Origin: Asterella californica
Taxonomy: Eukaryota; Streptophyta; Marchantiopsida; Marchantiales; Aytoniaceae
Direction of reading: 5' to 3'
NCBI GenBank assembly: GCA_036924285.1
Contig: JAYKYS010000005.1
Span: 6,820,001 to 6,884,000, forward strand
Length of the DNA stretch: 64,000 bases
Part shown: positions 34,106 to 46,308 of the stretch, piece by piece
How the letters are laid out: the number at the start of each line of letters is the position of its first letter
Position numbering within the stretch: the first letter of the stretch is position 1
Program-made: the position numbers and the translations under genes
Notes under the pieces: generated by a model
Seen by the model: the letters and a program-made list of their open reading frames with translations, nothing else
Told to the model about the DNA's origin: nothing
The model's database searches: none

Positions 34106-35126
34106 TCACAGCACATATAACATGTCCGAAACTGAAAGCCATGACGTGACTGGATAGTATGGCTATTAGCAGCTACTAGCCTCGAGAAAATCCAACGATC
34201 TCAAACAGTGGTTTCTGTAGGAATGAAAACGTTGCGCTCCGCAGCTGTAAAAATAGGCTCCAAAAGGCAGAACGCTTATGAAGTTAAACATCAAGCACTC
34301 ATACAGAACTCATATTTAACAACTTTTGTAGAACACATACAGGTTAGCCTGTATGAGTTCTACAATAGCTGTTCAGACACTGCAATCCGAGGAAAAAGGT
34401 GGACTTCAATACATTATCTGCCACAGTTAGAGAGATCAGGCCATACAAAAATTTATTTGTAATTATGTACACACGAAAGAAGAAGGTAACAACATTTACA
34501 TAATTATTACGAACAAACTAACCGAGCAGAGCCTGGTGTACAGTTTTGTGACACGAATGCTCCCCACTACGAAGTTTCCTACATACAAATAATTCGACAT
34601 CTACTAGACAGGCAGATCTGCTACCAACCTGGTTAGCAAAAGGAGGGGTAAATGAACTTGAGGCCAGGCGTGTGCAGCTTCAGCACCCCCGGAATAAATA
34701 AAAGACCAATTTGGTAAGAGAAGACTGTCCACTTTTGGTGGAGGATTGAAGCTCTAACAACTGTACATAGCAGCTATGTCAGCCTCCTGGGAGAAGGAAA
34801 ATTCCTTCAATCCTCTTTGATAATTTTGGAAAGTAGGGAAAAAACCATCCCATTGGACATGTAACTCGTGCAAAATTTTCATCCCTCGGTTCACTCTCAT
34901 ATCCAAAAGATTACGCAGCACTTCCTGCCCAAATCACATTGGATCTTGGGCCTGGCCTTCTGCATGTACGATTACTTCCAATTCTCGGACTTGCACCTTT
35001 GAACAGACGAAAGGAAAAAGGACTACTATAGTCAACAACTTCCGTAGTAACATAGAGAAAGAGGAGCACGGGCTTAGAGTTCTCTGTCAATCCTTTCTCG
35101 CGAAACCCACCACAACCAAAGTTTGA
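34106..35126. other. region downstream of the host gene
   Basis: On the minus strand this holds the 3' untranslated region and intergenic DNA. No gene is seen apart from the hairpin listed separately. The polyadenylation site cannot be fixed by eye. Confidence 0.4.
34326..34365. repeat. hairpin with 18 bp arms
   Basis: TTGTAGAACACATACAGG, a TTAG loop, and the complementary arm with one mismatch. It lies downstream of the host gene on the minus strand. It is too short for a typical plant microRNA precursor. Confidence 0.8.
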
Positions 35127-37352
35127 TTAGTAGTCTCTGCCAAGTAACCAGTATATTACACCACAACACCCTGATAGGGACTTCTGTTCCATTTGTGGTC
35201 TCAAATTCCCCGTAACAATCTGCAAACCGAGGGCCATGGATCAGAATCGAGCCTTCAATCAAACAAAGCTGACAACTTCGGATTCAACTCTCAACAACCT
35301 CCAACAAAGAATGCCAGATGGACGCATCAAGCATAAAAATGACACCGGTTTATCGGTTCTCCATAAAATTTTGGAACCACATTCAATCTGCCGGCGAGTA
35401 AGTGTGAAGAAAGGCAACAAAGCTTCATACATCTGAACAAGCAATAAGCAAGGCTAAGTACAACAGACTGTAACTAACCCCATTCTTTACTGCGGCTGGT
35501 TGAGTTGTGTCGATTGTGGTATGTCTCTCCACCACGACTGCTTGCTGCTCCTCTTGATCCGATGTCGGCGCTAGGGGTTTTAAACTCATGGTATCAATAC
35601 TCAATTCGGTATCTCCTGAAGACGCCTTCCTCTCGTGGATTGTAGTTGCAGACTCGAAATCGGGAACATCAGCACTTAGTTTCTTAGCCTCTTCTGTCTC
35701 CGCACTAGAAGACGATGCAACTTCTTTGTCCTCAACCGCAGTAACTGGAGGCTCAGAAGAAGAAAAGCTATTTGTTTCTTCATGCTTATCATCTGAGAGT
35801 AAAGATGCCACCTCTTTGTCTTCGCTATGATCATCTTCTACGACATCTAAGATACCAGCGTCGGTCGGCTTTTCACCACTGTAAGCTGCCTCGAGCCATA
35901 TCTTCTCGTCATCTCCCCGTGGCTGCTCATGATCGGTGGGAATTCTAGACTCTTCCTTCAGAGAAAGAACTTCCTTGTCCTCTTCAGGTGTTTCCTCCGC
36001 GGTGCTAGGAGTCTCAACAGCAGGAGTGTTCAGTGGAGTGGCGACCTCATTGATGTCCTTAGCAGCAGATGTGGTGATCTCCTTCTCTTCCACCGGATTG
36101 CTAGCTGATATTGTTTCGACAGTCGCCAAGTCAGCTTGGCCTTCAGCATCCGGAGGTGCAACCTCAGATGCTAAGAACACTGGTTCCGCCTCAACTGGAT
36201 TCTCGGATGCTGCCTGTTCGTCCTTCCCTTGACCTTCACTGACGTCTACCGCTTGAGGTTCCGTATCTTCCAATTTAACTGCCCCGTCGACTTGCATCTC
36301 TCTCTCTTCTGGCACACTCGTGTCCGCTTCCGATGAAGATTCAAGACCTTCGTGAACGACCTCCTTCTCTACCGGATCTCCGTTCGACTTCGATATCTCT
36401 TCGTCCTCACTCTTTACTACAGATGCATCGGTGTCGAGGATCTTACCTGGTTCACTGTCCGGACCAACGCCCGTCGAATCAGTAAACTCCACAGCGTGGG
36501 GCTTCGAACGTGCGTCAGAACTGCTGCTGCTGCTGCTAGAGCTGTCACTTCTACCGCTTCTTCGGTCAATATCAGAGTCCTTCTCTTGAATAGGCTGCGG
36601 TGACGGCAAATGTGTGAAGCTTTCGCTTGAGTGCCCTGATGCCCCCTCGAGGCCACTCTCCTCAACGTCGACTTCTGATGGCTCCTCTTCTAAGCTGTTA
36701 ATGGATCCTTCCTTTTTTTCAGGTATATTGTCCCCTGATACACTCTCCCATTCACCCAATTTATCGAGGGACCTGCGGATGCTGCTCATATCAGCGTCCT
36801 CAGATGTAGGCTCATTTTCCCCTGTTTGCGAAGTTGGAGTTCCCACGTCAAAATCAGATACTCGTACCCATTCCTCAGTCTGAGAAGACACGGCATCCTT
36901 GTCATCGAATGTGGTCCCGCCCCGACGATCACCCGGTTTTGCAGTCGGAGTGTCAACATCCTCGATATCGAGCTCGTCTACGTCCATCGATCCGCTGATA
37001 GACATACCTTCCGTCTCCTTGTCTGCTTCAAAGCAATAGCACCCGCTTCATTTTCATGTCATATCCAACACAAAGAAAAACTGGAGACATCAACGCTGGC
37101 CTCAGCCGGCTTGCTACTTACCATCATGATCCTGCTGCGGCACTAAACAGGAACTTCCTCACAGACTCCTCCCACCTCCTAGCCCCGCCAATTCACTCAA
37201 GAAGCTCAGGTCGCGCATTTCTGAAACGAGAACGGCCTACACAAAGAAAGAAAGAAAACAGCGGAATATCACAAACCCGAATTGGCGTCTGTCGCAGGTG
37301 ATCCTTGTTTCTTCCTCCTGAGTTTCATCCGCTTCTTCGGTCCGGACGGCAT
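35127..37352 (-). CDS. conserved plant protein, acidic and disordered, three exons
   Basis: My model joins 37,352-37,277, 37,022-35,479 and 35,219-35,127 on the minus strand. Introns are 254 and 259 bases with GT/AG ends (GTTTGT...GCAG, GTTAGT...GCAG). The total is 1,713 bases, 570 residues plus stop, in frame. Exon 1 starts MPSGPKKRMKLRRKKQ, a basic start I remember from uncharacterised land-plant proteins. Exon 2 is acidic, rich in Ser, Glu, Asp and Val, with an SSSSSSSSS run near codons 190-198 and repeated DKEVAS segments, and no folded domain. Exon 3 ends QKSLSGCCGVIYWLLGRDY, like the SWxxCCGLF end of the same family. The combined ends identify a host gene, the only one in the window. 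Function is unknown. The single open frame starting at Met 37,005 lacks both real ends. Confidence 0.75.
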
Positions 37353-37900
37353 GGCTGCTGCTGGTGCTGCCTCCTCCTCCTCCTTCCGGCTCAACCAGAG
37401 CGATCAATCGACAGAGATCTCCTCTACTCTCCGCTCCGCTCCTCTCCTCTTCCCTTCTCTTCTCTTCGCTTCTCTTCGCTTCTCTTCTCTTCTCTCCACT
37501 CCTCTCCTCGTCCCCGCCTTCTTTCTGCCCGTCTGTCTTTCTCTATACCCAAATCGTCAGGACTCAGAAGGCCAACGCTACAATACAATCGACCCCCCTC
37601 CTTCTCCTCCCATGCCCTCCGCTCCACAGCCTCCTCTCGCGTCCTGAGAGTCCGTGCGTGCAGTCTATTCAGTCCTCCAGCCTAACCCAACCCTCCACTC
37701 CTCTCCTCCACTCTCGCGAGCCACAGCCAGCCAACATGCAACTCGATACCCACACAATCAAGCGTCTCGTCAGTGAGTCAGTGAGTCAGTCGTCTTCCTC
37801 TTCCCGAAGGCTCGCAATCTGCTTCCCCCACCTTCTTCTTCGGCGCGGAACGATGAAACCTCGCTAGCCAGCTTCTCCACCTCTCCTCGGCACCGGTCTA
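37353..37900 (-). promoter_or_regulatory. 5' untranslated/promoter region with a GA-rich tract
   Basis: Just upstream of the start codon the minus strand has GGAGGAGG and GCAGCAGC words. At 37,424-37,530 there is a long purine run, GAGAAGAGAAGCGAAG-like on the minus strand. Such GA/CT tracts are usual in plant leaders. No TATA box or start site can be assigned. A plus-strand frame in 37,364-37,867 follows the CT composition and I do not take it as a gene. Confidence 0.5.
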
Positions 37901-40761
37901 CCCCTCCCCTCCTCTCCCTTCCCCCTCACTCGTCGCGGGCTGCTGCTACTGCTTCTGTGCTCTTCTTCTCAGGGCGCCTCTTGGATCCGCTTGGGATGCG
38001 CGGCTCTGTTCTGCCCGTTCCCAGGCGCTACCCACCCTCCATTATCAGCGTCCCGGTCTTCACCGGCTCGGCCGGTCAGTCCCAGCTTCGAAATCCTAAC
38101 GTTAGATCGATCGCTCTCATCTACTCCACTCCAATGTAATCGACACACCACCGCAGCAGAGGTTCGATTGTACACCTGAATTTTGTCGCTATCTATGTCA
38201 CTGTAAGGGGCTAGTCGCAGCTGCTAAATGTTCTTTTGCTTCTTCTTCGTCCTCTTCGTTGTTCTGAGGTGCAGACTAAACACAGTCATTACCAGTCTGT
38301 CTAGAGGGGCCTCTGGCTCCAGTCGGTCTGCTATGGCACTATGTAACCTCCTGGAGCCAGTAGAGGTATTTCGGTTATGTTCTGCTCTTTCTTTCCATCC
38401 ATGCGGATGGGTTGAGAATGTTCAATCTGCACTAGACACGTGGTTCCTCACATCATACGTGTCAAGGCCACTTGTCTTCCTTTTTGCTGCAGTACTTTTC
38501 TAATTGACAAAGTAAGTAAGTCTATCAGAGTAGCAGAAAGATATATCCTATCACGTGTATTTGGCATCCATCTCATCTGATATCCAGCTGGATAGAGCTA
38601 ATCCTTATTATTAACCATAAAGATGAGATCTATAGTGGATAACTCTTGAATTTCCCGTCATTTGAATAAGCATCCCAAACGGCGGAATTTGAATATGAAC
38701 TATGGTAGGGAATTCTGAAGTAAATTCCGGTTACAGAAACCATGACCAATCTTGAGTGAGAACAAAGTCTCACTACGGCACCTACAAGGTTTTACAAATT
38801 CACTCTGACTATAAATATAATGAGTTCCAGTTTGTTGGCAATAGGTCAAACTTTCTGAAAATAGTTTGGCTGTGGACACTATCTGTCCGAAACAACAGAT
38901 GAGTTCGAACTGCAGTTTAATGAGGAAGTGCTTGAGCATGTCACTTATACAAACTTATTTTGTGCCTGTTGTTTATGTTCTCGTATACCAACTTGTTTCT
39001 GTTGTTTTCAGCAGAACTTGATTAAATAGTAAATTGTGACCAAATGTTAGTAATTGCTGATAAAGGATATCAATGTTAACTTTTCTACCGGTAAGTTTTT
39101 AGTTACTTCTAAATGTTGGCTACAATAACATCCTATATGGAACATAAAGGACCCTGGTTTAAAATGAGACCATAATGTATTAGAAACAAAATTGCTTAAA
39201 CCCCGGGTATAGTATAAACGCATAACAGAGAAATATCTCTTTCCTCATGGTGTTCTTTGAGTCTGAAGACAAGATTCTCTTCTCCTTTAAAAAAAACTTT
39301 GAAACTTTTAGTTCAACATTTCTCTGTTAATACAAAGTAATGAATAGTTGATTTATTATTTCACAGATTTCAAGTTGAGATAAAAATGTAATCACCAGAA
39401 ACTTTTTGGGCATAATAGTTAAATTTCTCAGATCTGAGAAAGCAAACTCGCAAAATAAGGTCTTATGGGTTACCATGAACACTCGTAGTCATACCGAGGT
39501 TTAATGATAAATACCCTCTTTTTCATAGTCCCAACAAACCTCATCCAACTAAGTCACAAGAGACAACTTCTGAGAATGCAGTTCAGAAAAAGAAAAGAGA
39601 ATTACTATTTTTTCATTTGGTAACGGGTTGCTATAGTAAGCGAACAGAATATTATATAAGTGGATATACATTATATAAGTTGAGATATAAATGAATTTTG
39701 GTCAAGAACAAGTGGGTTCAAACTTCTAATTAATTTGAATTTATAACAACCATAGGTGGGCCATACATCTTCTTTTGTTGTTGTGCAAAATTTAACAGAG
39801 TGCTAAATAAAAGAGTTATCAAGTGTCTTTGGTGCTTTCCTTCAGCCTATGCAAAATTTAGAAGTGCTAAATACAAAAGATTTTCTTGCTTGAATGATTT
39901 AATTTAGAGATGTTTTGTGCTTCTCTTGCTATACTGAAACTTTGAAACCGAGAAAACCATTAACCCATAAATTTGTCATGGATAACATACAGTGACATAT
40001 ATAAAAGCAGTAAGCAACAATGAATCATAATATCTTGTTAATTTGGTTTGATTCAATACCTAACCTCTCTAGAAGAAAGATTATGTAAGACTGAATTCAA
40101 GAATGAACTCAAACTCGAATGTCCTTGGAAGTGCACTCTCATATTTTATAAAGTGAGAGAAGGACTACAAGATAAAATTTAGTCTATTGCTGACCACCAA
40201 ACGTGAGCACACATATCGTTGATATGATTTACATGTAGCCTTAGATCCGAAACTCCAAAACAACATCTAAGGACTCAAAATGAGACAAACAAAGGTTCGT
40301 TGGATAGCTCTCTCAGAGTAAGAATCATGATATTTAAAGACATATCTTAAGCCTTGTCCTTAATAGTCAGTTTTCATGTCCACAAAATAGCATTTAGACT
40401 CTCAAATTCTTATGAGAAGTTTCGATGATCTTTCAACGCTCCTGCTTATTAGTAGAAGTACTCTTTTGCTGTATATATTTTTAGGTCGATTTAGACATAA
40501 CTGAATATTATACCAAATACTTTTACTAAACCAATTTTTATCTCTAATTGATAAATAACTCTACTTATTACAATTAAGTCTTAAGTTTATAAAATTATCT
40601 AATGTTTTTAATAAGTTTAATTTATTACCTAATCATTCTTGTCAGAAAGATTGTGTACTAAATTAAATCCTTGGATATTTACCTCGTCCATCGAAAGATA
40701 AAGGAGGTGTATATCCATCCAAACTGCAGTTCTAGGAAGGAAGAAGAAAAATGACAAACGT
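37901..40761. other. intergenic DNA, AT-rich from 38,500
   Basis: No coding frame of interest. Near 40,671-40,720 is GATATTTACCTCGTCCATCG and its partner AAGGAGGTGTATATCC, an imperfect hairpin similar to those at 48,150 and 48,962. Confidence 0.5.
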
Positions 40762-42616
40762 TGTCATGTCATAGACCGGCTCATACCTGAAATTCAGACT
40801 TTGATGCTTGTCGCTCCAAAGACACTCATGGGAAAGCAAGCTAGGCCTCAACTTATGGACTTTTGGCACAATTTTGGATCTTCACTTTCATCACATCAAT
40901 GGGTAGAGCTCGTTGTCAGTTTTCCATAGACACTTTACCTACTTCATTTGGATGCCTAGTGGAGAAGTTACGAGATTCAAAAGATGGGTAAAACAAGCTA
41001 GGTCCCAACTTACGGGCTTTTGGCACAACTCCGTATCTTCACTTTCATCGCATCAATGGGTAGAGCTCCTTGTCAGCTTTCCATAGACACTTTGTCTACT
41101 TCATTTGGACGTCTAGTGGAGAAGTTACGAGACTCGAAAGAAGAGAAAATCAAGCTAAGCCCTAGTTTACTTTGCTGACTGGGTATTTGCAGCTCCAAGC
41201 GCTATACTAAGGACGCAAGGGGCCTGCTTCCTCATTATTGAAGAAAAATTGTACGTACAGAGACTGACATAAGGAGGCAGTTTAGTATGCCAGCTTGTTT
41301 CTGCGATCTGTCGGTGGACGGTTTGAGGATTTGAGAAGTCCAATACACGCGTGCAAGGTGTCATTATGTTCAGATCTGTGCAGGCTACGTGTGGGTTAAG
41401 ACGGTTCTTGAAGAGACGGATCGGAGGATGTGTTCTGGGACAAATTGAGACGCAAGAAGAGGATTTGAGAGCTTCAGTAACTTGTGAAGGGGAGTTAGAC
41501 CATTCCGGTCGTTCCGGAGTCCAAACTTGCTGTCCTTATATCCATTGGGATCAGAACATCGATTTCTTCAGGAAATTGAAGACGACACGAAGTTTCATCA
41601 GACGGTTTAGAAGTTTTGAGTGAAATTGGCTCACTGGGAAGCGCTTGCGTCAAGTTTTTCATCGCATGTGATCTGAAATTGAGTTGTTCTTCGCGGTCGG
41701 TGAATCAAAGCTCTTCGTTCTTGGTGCCTATGCAACCACAGAGTCTTCATCTACGCATAGGAAAAGACAGTACGTGGATTGGATTGTTGTTTGGGTGAGG
41801 TGAGCGAGTTTGAGCCGTAGGGAGTCCATTTACGTAAGTTTTTTGCAACCTGCGACCAAATTTCTTGCATGGTTTTGCAAGGGGAAATCCAAACGACTTG
41901 TTTGGAGTCTCGTTGGGTTCATGATAGCTAGATCTACCTGCCAGAGAAGACGGATATCAGATCAAGCGACCCGTTTGAGCGGTGTGTGCGATTTTAAACC
42001 GTAGGGAGGAGTTTTTGAAGGTTCGATCACCTGCGACCAAAAACCGATGATATCTCTATTGTTGGGAGTCGGATATGATAGTTCTTGAGATCAACGGAGT
42101 CAGGGAAGAAGACCTATCGACATCTGAAGACCGTTTGATGAAAGAAGAAAGTTCTCAGATAGATCTTTCTCGGTTTCTTTGCTACGAGTTTTGTCCTTTT
42201 GAGTTCGTTAGAGTTCTGGTTGGTTATGTACAGCTTGTTGTAGCTAGCTTTAGCTAAGAGCTTGTACATGGATGCTGTTTGGACTTGGGTTTCAATCGTG
42301 TGATATTGGTGCAGCTCTGTTTGTTAGCAAAGAGAAGTTTCTCTTGCTTTGAGCTACGTATCGATGGTTTTGGGTATAGATTGTGATTCAGGGGCTCGTT
42401 TTATGAGGTTTTGAAGCAGATTACAGACCGCTCTGGTCTGTTTCTTAGTTTTGTGTTCTTAGGGAGAAAGAACCGGCAGTGTATGTACATTGAGGGTTGG
42501 TATATATTGTGTTGTTCGTTTTCGTGCGTGTTTGTCTCTTTCTTGTCTCTGTTCAGCACATCTCCACAGTCAAGAACCTCATGTTTTCTTGGACATCCTT
42601 CATGCAAAATCTGACA
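40762..42616 (+). repeat. family III LTR, copy IIIa
   Basis: It starts TGTCATGTCATAGACCGG, corresponding to TGTCGTGTCGTG in IIIc, and ends AATCTGACA. The end matches CCGACA in IIIb and CCCGACA in element I. It contains a 157 bp tandem duplication (listed separately). Limits are inferred from comparison of three copies. Confidence 0.65.
40837..41150 (+). repeat. 157 bp direct repeat, two copies, in the family III LTR
   Basis: CAAGCTAGG occurs at 40,837 and 40,994, and CAAGCTAAG at 41,151, exactly 157 bases apart each time. Each unit has CTTTTGGCACAA, CTTCACTTTCATC and GTGGAGAAGTTACGAGA. The inverted block at 44,085-44,425 also has two units; IIIc has one. Confidence 0.85.
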
Positions 42617-42697
42617 CGATACGGTGGTGAACACGACGTGAAGGTATGGGGTGGAGATTTATTCTGTGTTTGAACCTTGAAGAAGAGATTGACAGTC

Positions 42698-44066
42698 ATG
42701 AGCGGGGACAGGAGCGATGATGAGAACGGAACTAGAGGTTCGGGTGGATTGCCAAAGGTGCAGTTGGATCCGGCGACTACATCGATGATTCAAGCTTTCA
42801 CGATGTTCTTGCGGCAACGACAGTCCGATGAGCGGAAGGAAGCTTTGGCAACCAAGGCGCTGCAAGCGGTGGTCAGTAAGATTGACCAGTTCGATGAGAG
42901 AGATGTCTCAAGATATCTGAGACAATATGTGAAAGAGATGGAGCTGAATCGTGTATTCAGAATATGAAATGATTGAGACGTTTGAGTTGGCAGTAGCTCC
43001 AGAGATTAGGGATCATGTTAAAATGCTAACGAAGCATTTTAACAAGGATTGGTAGACGTTTGCTCGTGCTTTGATGGATGAGTACTTCTTGGAAGACTTT
43101 GATCGGATCACCAAGAAGTCATTCTTGGAGTGGGTTGAGCAACCGAGGAAATTACAAGCTACAAAGTTGCTTAGGGAGTTTGAGAAGCAGTTTTCACGGT
43201 TGACTAGGATGGAGAAGTTCACGTTGTAGTCCAACAGGACAAAGTTATTTCTTCGGGTTGCAGATGAGAAGCTGCAAAAGAAGCTAGAGGTACTTCTAGA
43301 GTATCGAGAGGAAGACGATGGCTTGACTGGTAGTTGGAAGAAGGTTGAGGAAGCTGTTGGTCTGCTTATCAAGAGGGAGCGAAGACAAGAGAAGGTTCTT
43401 GTTAGGAGATCCTAACAAGAACCACAAGCACCAACACCGACTGCTGTAACACTTGTTCTTGTAGTCCGACCAGTGGTTCCTGTTGCTAGACAAGTAGTAC
43501 TAGTTGCTCCAGCTATTTCAGTTGTCCAGACACCTGTAGTATCTCCGAAGAGGGATGATTCAAACCTTGAGGAGATCTTGCGTGCAATGCGAGATCTGCA
43601 GATCAAGCTCACAAGATTGGAAGAGAAAGGGTCTACAAGCGGATCAAAACCGATTGAGAAGCAAGGCTGGATCCAGCGGTGTATCTTGTGCGATGGTACT
43701 GATCATCCACGCAGAGATTGCAAGGAGTTCACTGATATTTTACAACAAGGGGTGATCTTTTAGAAAGATGGGAAGGTAGCATTGCGAGATACCGGTGCAC
43801 TTCTTCAGACCAACTTTGGTAGAGGAGGGATGAAGAAATTGGATGAGGACCACCTATCAACGCAAGCAGTTGCAATTGTGGAAGCTGGAACGCAAGCAGT
43901 TGCAATTGTGGAAGCTGGAACTTATGGCACAAGGGTTGAGGACCAAGCTGAGAGGAATTTTAACGAGCATGTTGAGCCGAGTGGACTGTGGTCATCTGCT
44001 ATCTCCATGAAACTGAGAGGACAGCTGCTACAATCAGAAAGGATACTGGATGAGAGGATCCGATAG
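42698..44066 (+). pseudogene. gag: family III gag, copy IIIa (several stops)
   Basis: It starts MSGDRSDDENGTRGSGGLPK, then KALQAVVSKIDQFDERDVSR and YLRQYVKEMELNRV, aligning with element I gag. A frame change at about 42,955 and stops follow. The reading continues through FLEWVEQP, LLREFEKQFSRLTRME, a Val/Pro-rich linker, and a CCHC knuckle CILCDGTDHPRRDC (near 43,685-43,726). TAG at 43,761-43,763 stands where IIIc has Trp. A 30-base tandem duplication at 43,861-43,920 repeats QAVAIVEAGT. It ends at 44,066, and no protease or polymerase follows, so the copy is internally deleted. Confidence 0.8.
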
Positions 44067-44084
44067 AAGTCTATCGATACATGC

Positions 44085-44784
44085 TGTGGAGACGTCCAAA
44101 TGAAATAGATAATGTGTCTATGGAAAGCTGACAAGGAGCTCTATCCATTGATGTGATGAAAGTGAAGATCTGGAGTCGTGCCAAAAGCCCGTAAGCTGGA
44201 GTTTAGCTTGTTTTACTCATCTTCGAGTCTCGTAACTTCTCCACTAGGCGTCCAAATGAAGTAAACAAAGTGCATATGGAAAGCTGACAACGAGCTCTAC
44301 CCATTGATGCGATGAAAGTGAAAATTTGAAATTGTGCCAAAAGTTCGTAAGTTGAGGTCTAGTTTGCTTTTCTCATGAGTGTCTTTGGAGCGACAAGCAT
44401 CAAAGTTTAAATTTCATATAGGAGCCGGTCCACGACACGACATCCACCCCCTCTAAACATGTGCATCCTCCGATATGTTCCAGAGATATCAATCAAGGAG
44501 TGGACCGGCACGCACCTCGTCATATTCGTCTTACTTCTCATCGTAGCCAACCTCATCTTCAAGGTATTCTGCATAATCCTCATCCTCAAATTGAAACTCC
44601 GTCAAGATATCTGCTAGATCGACCTCCTCATCTCTCTTTTGAAAATCTTGACACGTTTACCTGCCACTGGTATCTTCAAGCTCGTTCGGTCGCACTCTTG
44701 CAGGGCGTAAGTTGCGTTCTCATAAACCTTCTTCGTCACATACGGACCAAATCATCACTTGGCAAACTTCAGGAGTGCACTATG
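44085..44784 (-). repeat. inverted block: end of family III polyprotein plus LTR start
   Basis: Read on the minus strand, 44,784-44,460 encodes the integrase tail (FGPYVTKKVYENATYALQE, VAGKRVKIFKR), matching element I. A GAGGGGGTGGA tract, the LTR start TGTCGTGTCGTG (near 44,435) and about 340 bases of LTR follow. The LTR then resumes on the plus strand at 44,785 with TTACGAGACTCG, almost where the inverted part stops. A local inversion of this 700-base block explains both. Confidence 0.75.
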
Positions 44785-46226
44785 TTACGAGACTCGAAAA
44801 AAGAGAAAATCAAGCTTGGCCTTAGTTTACTTTGCTGACAAGGTATTTGCAGCTCCATGCGCTATACTAAGGACGCAAGGGGCCTACTTCCTCATTTTTG
44901 AAGAAAACTTGTACGGAGAGAGACTGGCGTAAGGGGGCAGCTTAGGGGGCCAGTTTGTTTCTGCGATCTGTCGGTGGACGGTTTGAGGATTTGGGAAGTC
45001 CATCACATGCGCGCAAGGTGTCATTAGGTACAGATCTGTGCAGGCTACGTGTGGGTTAAGACGGTTCTTGAAGAGACAGATCGGAGGATGTGTTCTGGAG
45101 GAAATTGAGACGTAGGAAGGGGGTTTGGGAGCTTTAGTAACTTGTGAAGGGGAGTTGGACCGTTCGGGCCGTTCCAGAGACCAAACTTGCTATCCTTATA
45201 TCCATTGGGATCAGAATACCGAGTTCTTCAGGAAATTGAAGACGACACGAAGTTCAATCGGGCGGTTTAAGAGTTCTGAGTGAAATTGACTCGCAAGGAA
45301 GCGCTTGCCTCAGATTTTTCATCGCTTGCGACCTGAAATTGGGTTGTTCTTCGTGATCAGTGAGCCCAGCTCTTCGTTCTTGGTGCCTATGCGACCAGGG
45401 AGCTTCATCTTCGCATAGGAGAATACAGTACGTGGATTGGATTGTTGGTTTGGGTAAGATGAGCGAGTTTGAGCAGCAGGGAGTTCATTTACATCAGTTT
45501 TTTGCAACCAAATTTCTTGCGTGGTTTTGCAAGAGGAACTCCAAACGGCTTGTTTGGAGTCTCGTTGGGTTCATAATAGCTAGATCTACCTGTCAAAGAA
45601 GACGGATACCAGATCAAGCGATCTGTTTGAGGTTTGGTCACATGCGACTCAAAACCGATGATATCTCTGCTGTTGGGAGTCGGATCTGATAGTTCTTGAG
45701 ATCAACGGAGTCAGGGAAGAAGATCCTTTCGACATCTGAAGACCGTTTGATGAAAGAAGAAAGTTCTCAGATAGGTCTTTTTCGGTTTCTTTGCTACGGG
45801 TTTTGCCCTTTTGAGTTCGTTAGAGTTCTGGTTGGTTATGTACAGCTCGTGGTAGCTAGCTTTAGCTAAGAGCTTGTACATGGATGTTGTTTGGACTTGG
45901 GTTTCAATCGTGTGATACTGGTGCGGCTCTGTTTGTTAGCAAGGAGAAGTTTCTCTTGCTTGGAGCTACGTGTCGATGGTTTTGGGTATAGATTGTGATT
46001 CAGGGGCTCGTTTTAGGGGGTTTTGAAGCAGATTACAGACCGCTCTGGTCTGTTTCTTAGTTTTGTGTTCTTAGAGAGAAAGAACCGGTAGTGTATGTAC
46101 ATTGAGAGTTGATATATATTGCATCATTCGTTTTCATGCGTGTTTGTCTCTTTCTTGTCCCTGTTCAGCACATCTCCACAGTCAGTAACCTCTAGTTCCT
46201 AGACATCCTTCATGCAAAATCCGACA
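44785..46226 (+). repeat. family III LTR, copy IIIb, without its first part
   Basis: It aligns with 41,124-42,616 (IIIa), starting TTACGAGACTCGAAAA and ending AATCCGACA. The missing first part lies in the neighbouring inverted block. Confidence 0.8.
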
Positions 46227-46308
46227 CGATACAATGATGAAATCGACGTGAAGGTCTGAGGTGGAGATTTCTTTTGTGTTTGAACCTTGAAGAAGAGATT
46301 GACAGTCA

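Noticed and set aside
35425..35478. Hydrophobic tail SYSLLYLALLIAC at the end of the 526-codon frame, like a membrane tail anchor
   Set aside because: It is translated intron: GTTAGT is a splice donor, and exon 3 at 35,219 restores a conserved family ending in phase.
35588..36883. Plus-strand Ser/Thr-rich frames across exon 2 of the host gene
   Set aside because: They mirror the acidic and Ser-rich coding strand; no independent domain.
37740..37795. GTCAGTGAGTCAGTGAGTCAG as a regulatory element
   Set aside because: A short simple repeat; nothing links it to a known site.
37364..37867. Plus-strand frame of 167 codons opposite the host gene leader
   Set aside because: Its Ser/Leu/Pro composition follows the CT-rich tract; overlapping frames in all three phases look equally open.
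42625..42645. TGGTGAACACGACGTGAAGGT as family III primer binding site
   Set aside because: It lies eight bases beyond the inferred LTR end and I could not match it to a tRNA; copies IIIb and IIIc differ in it.
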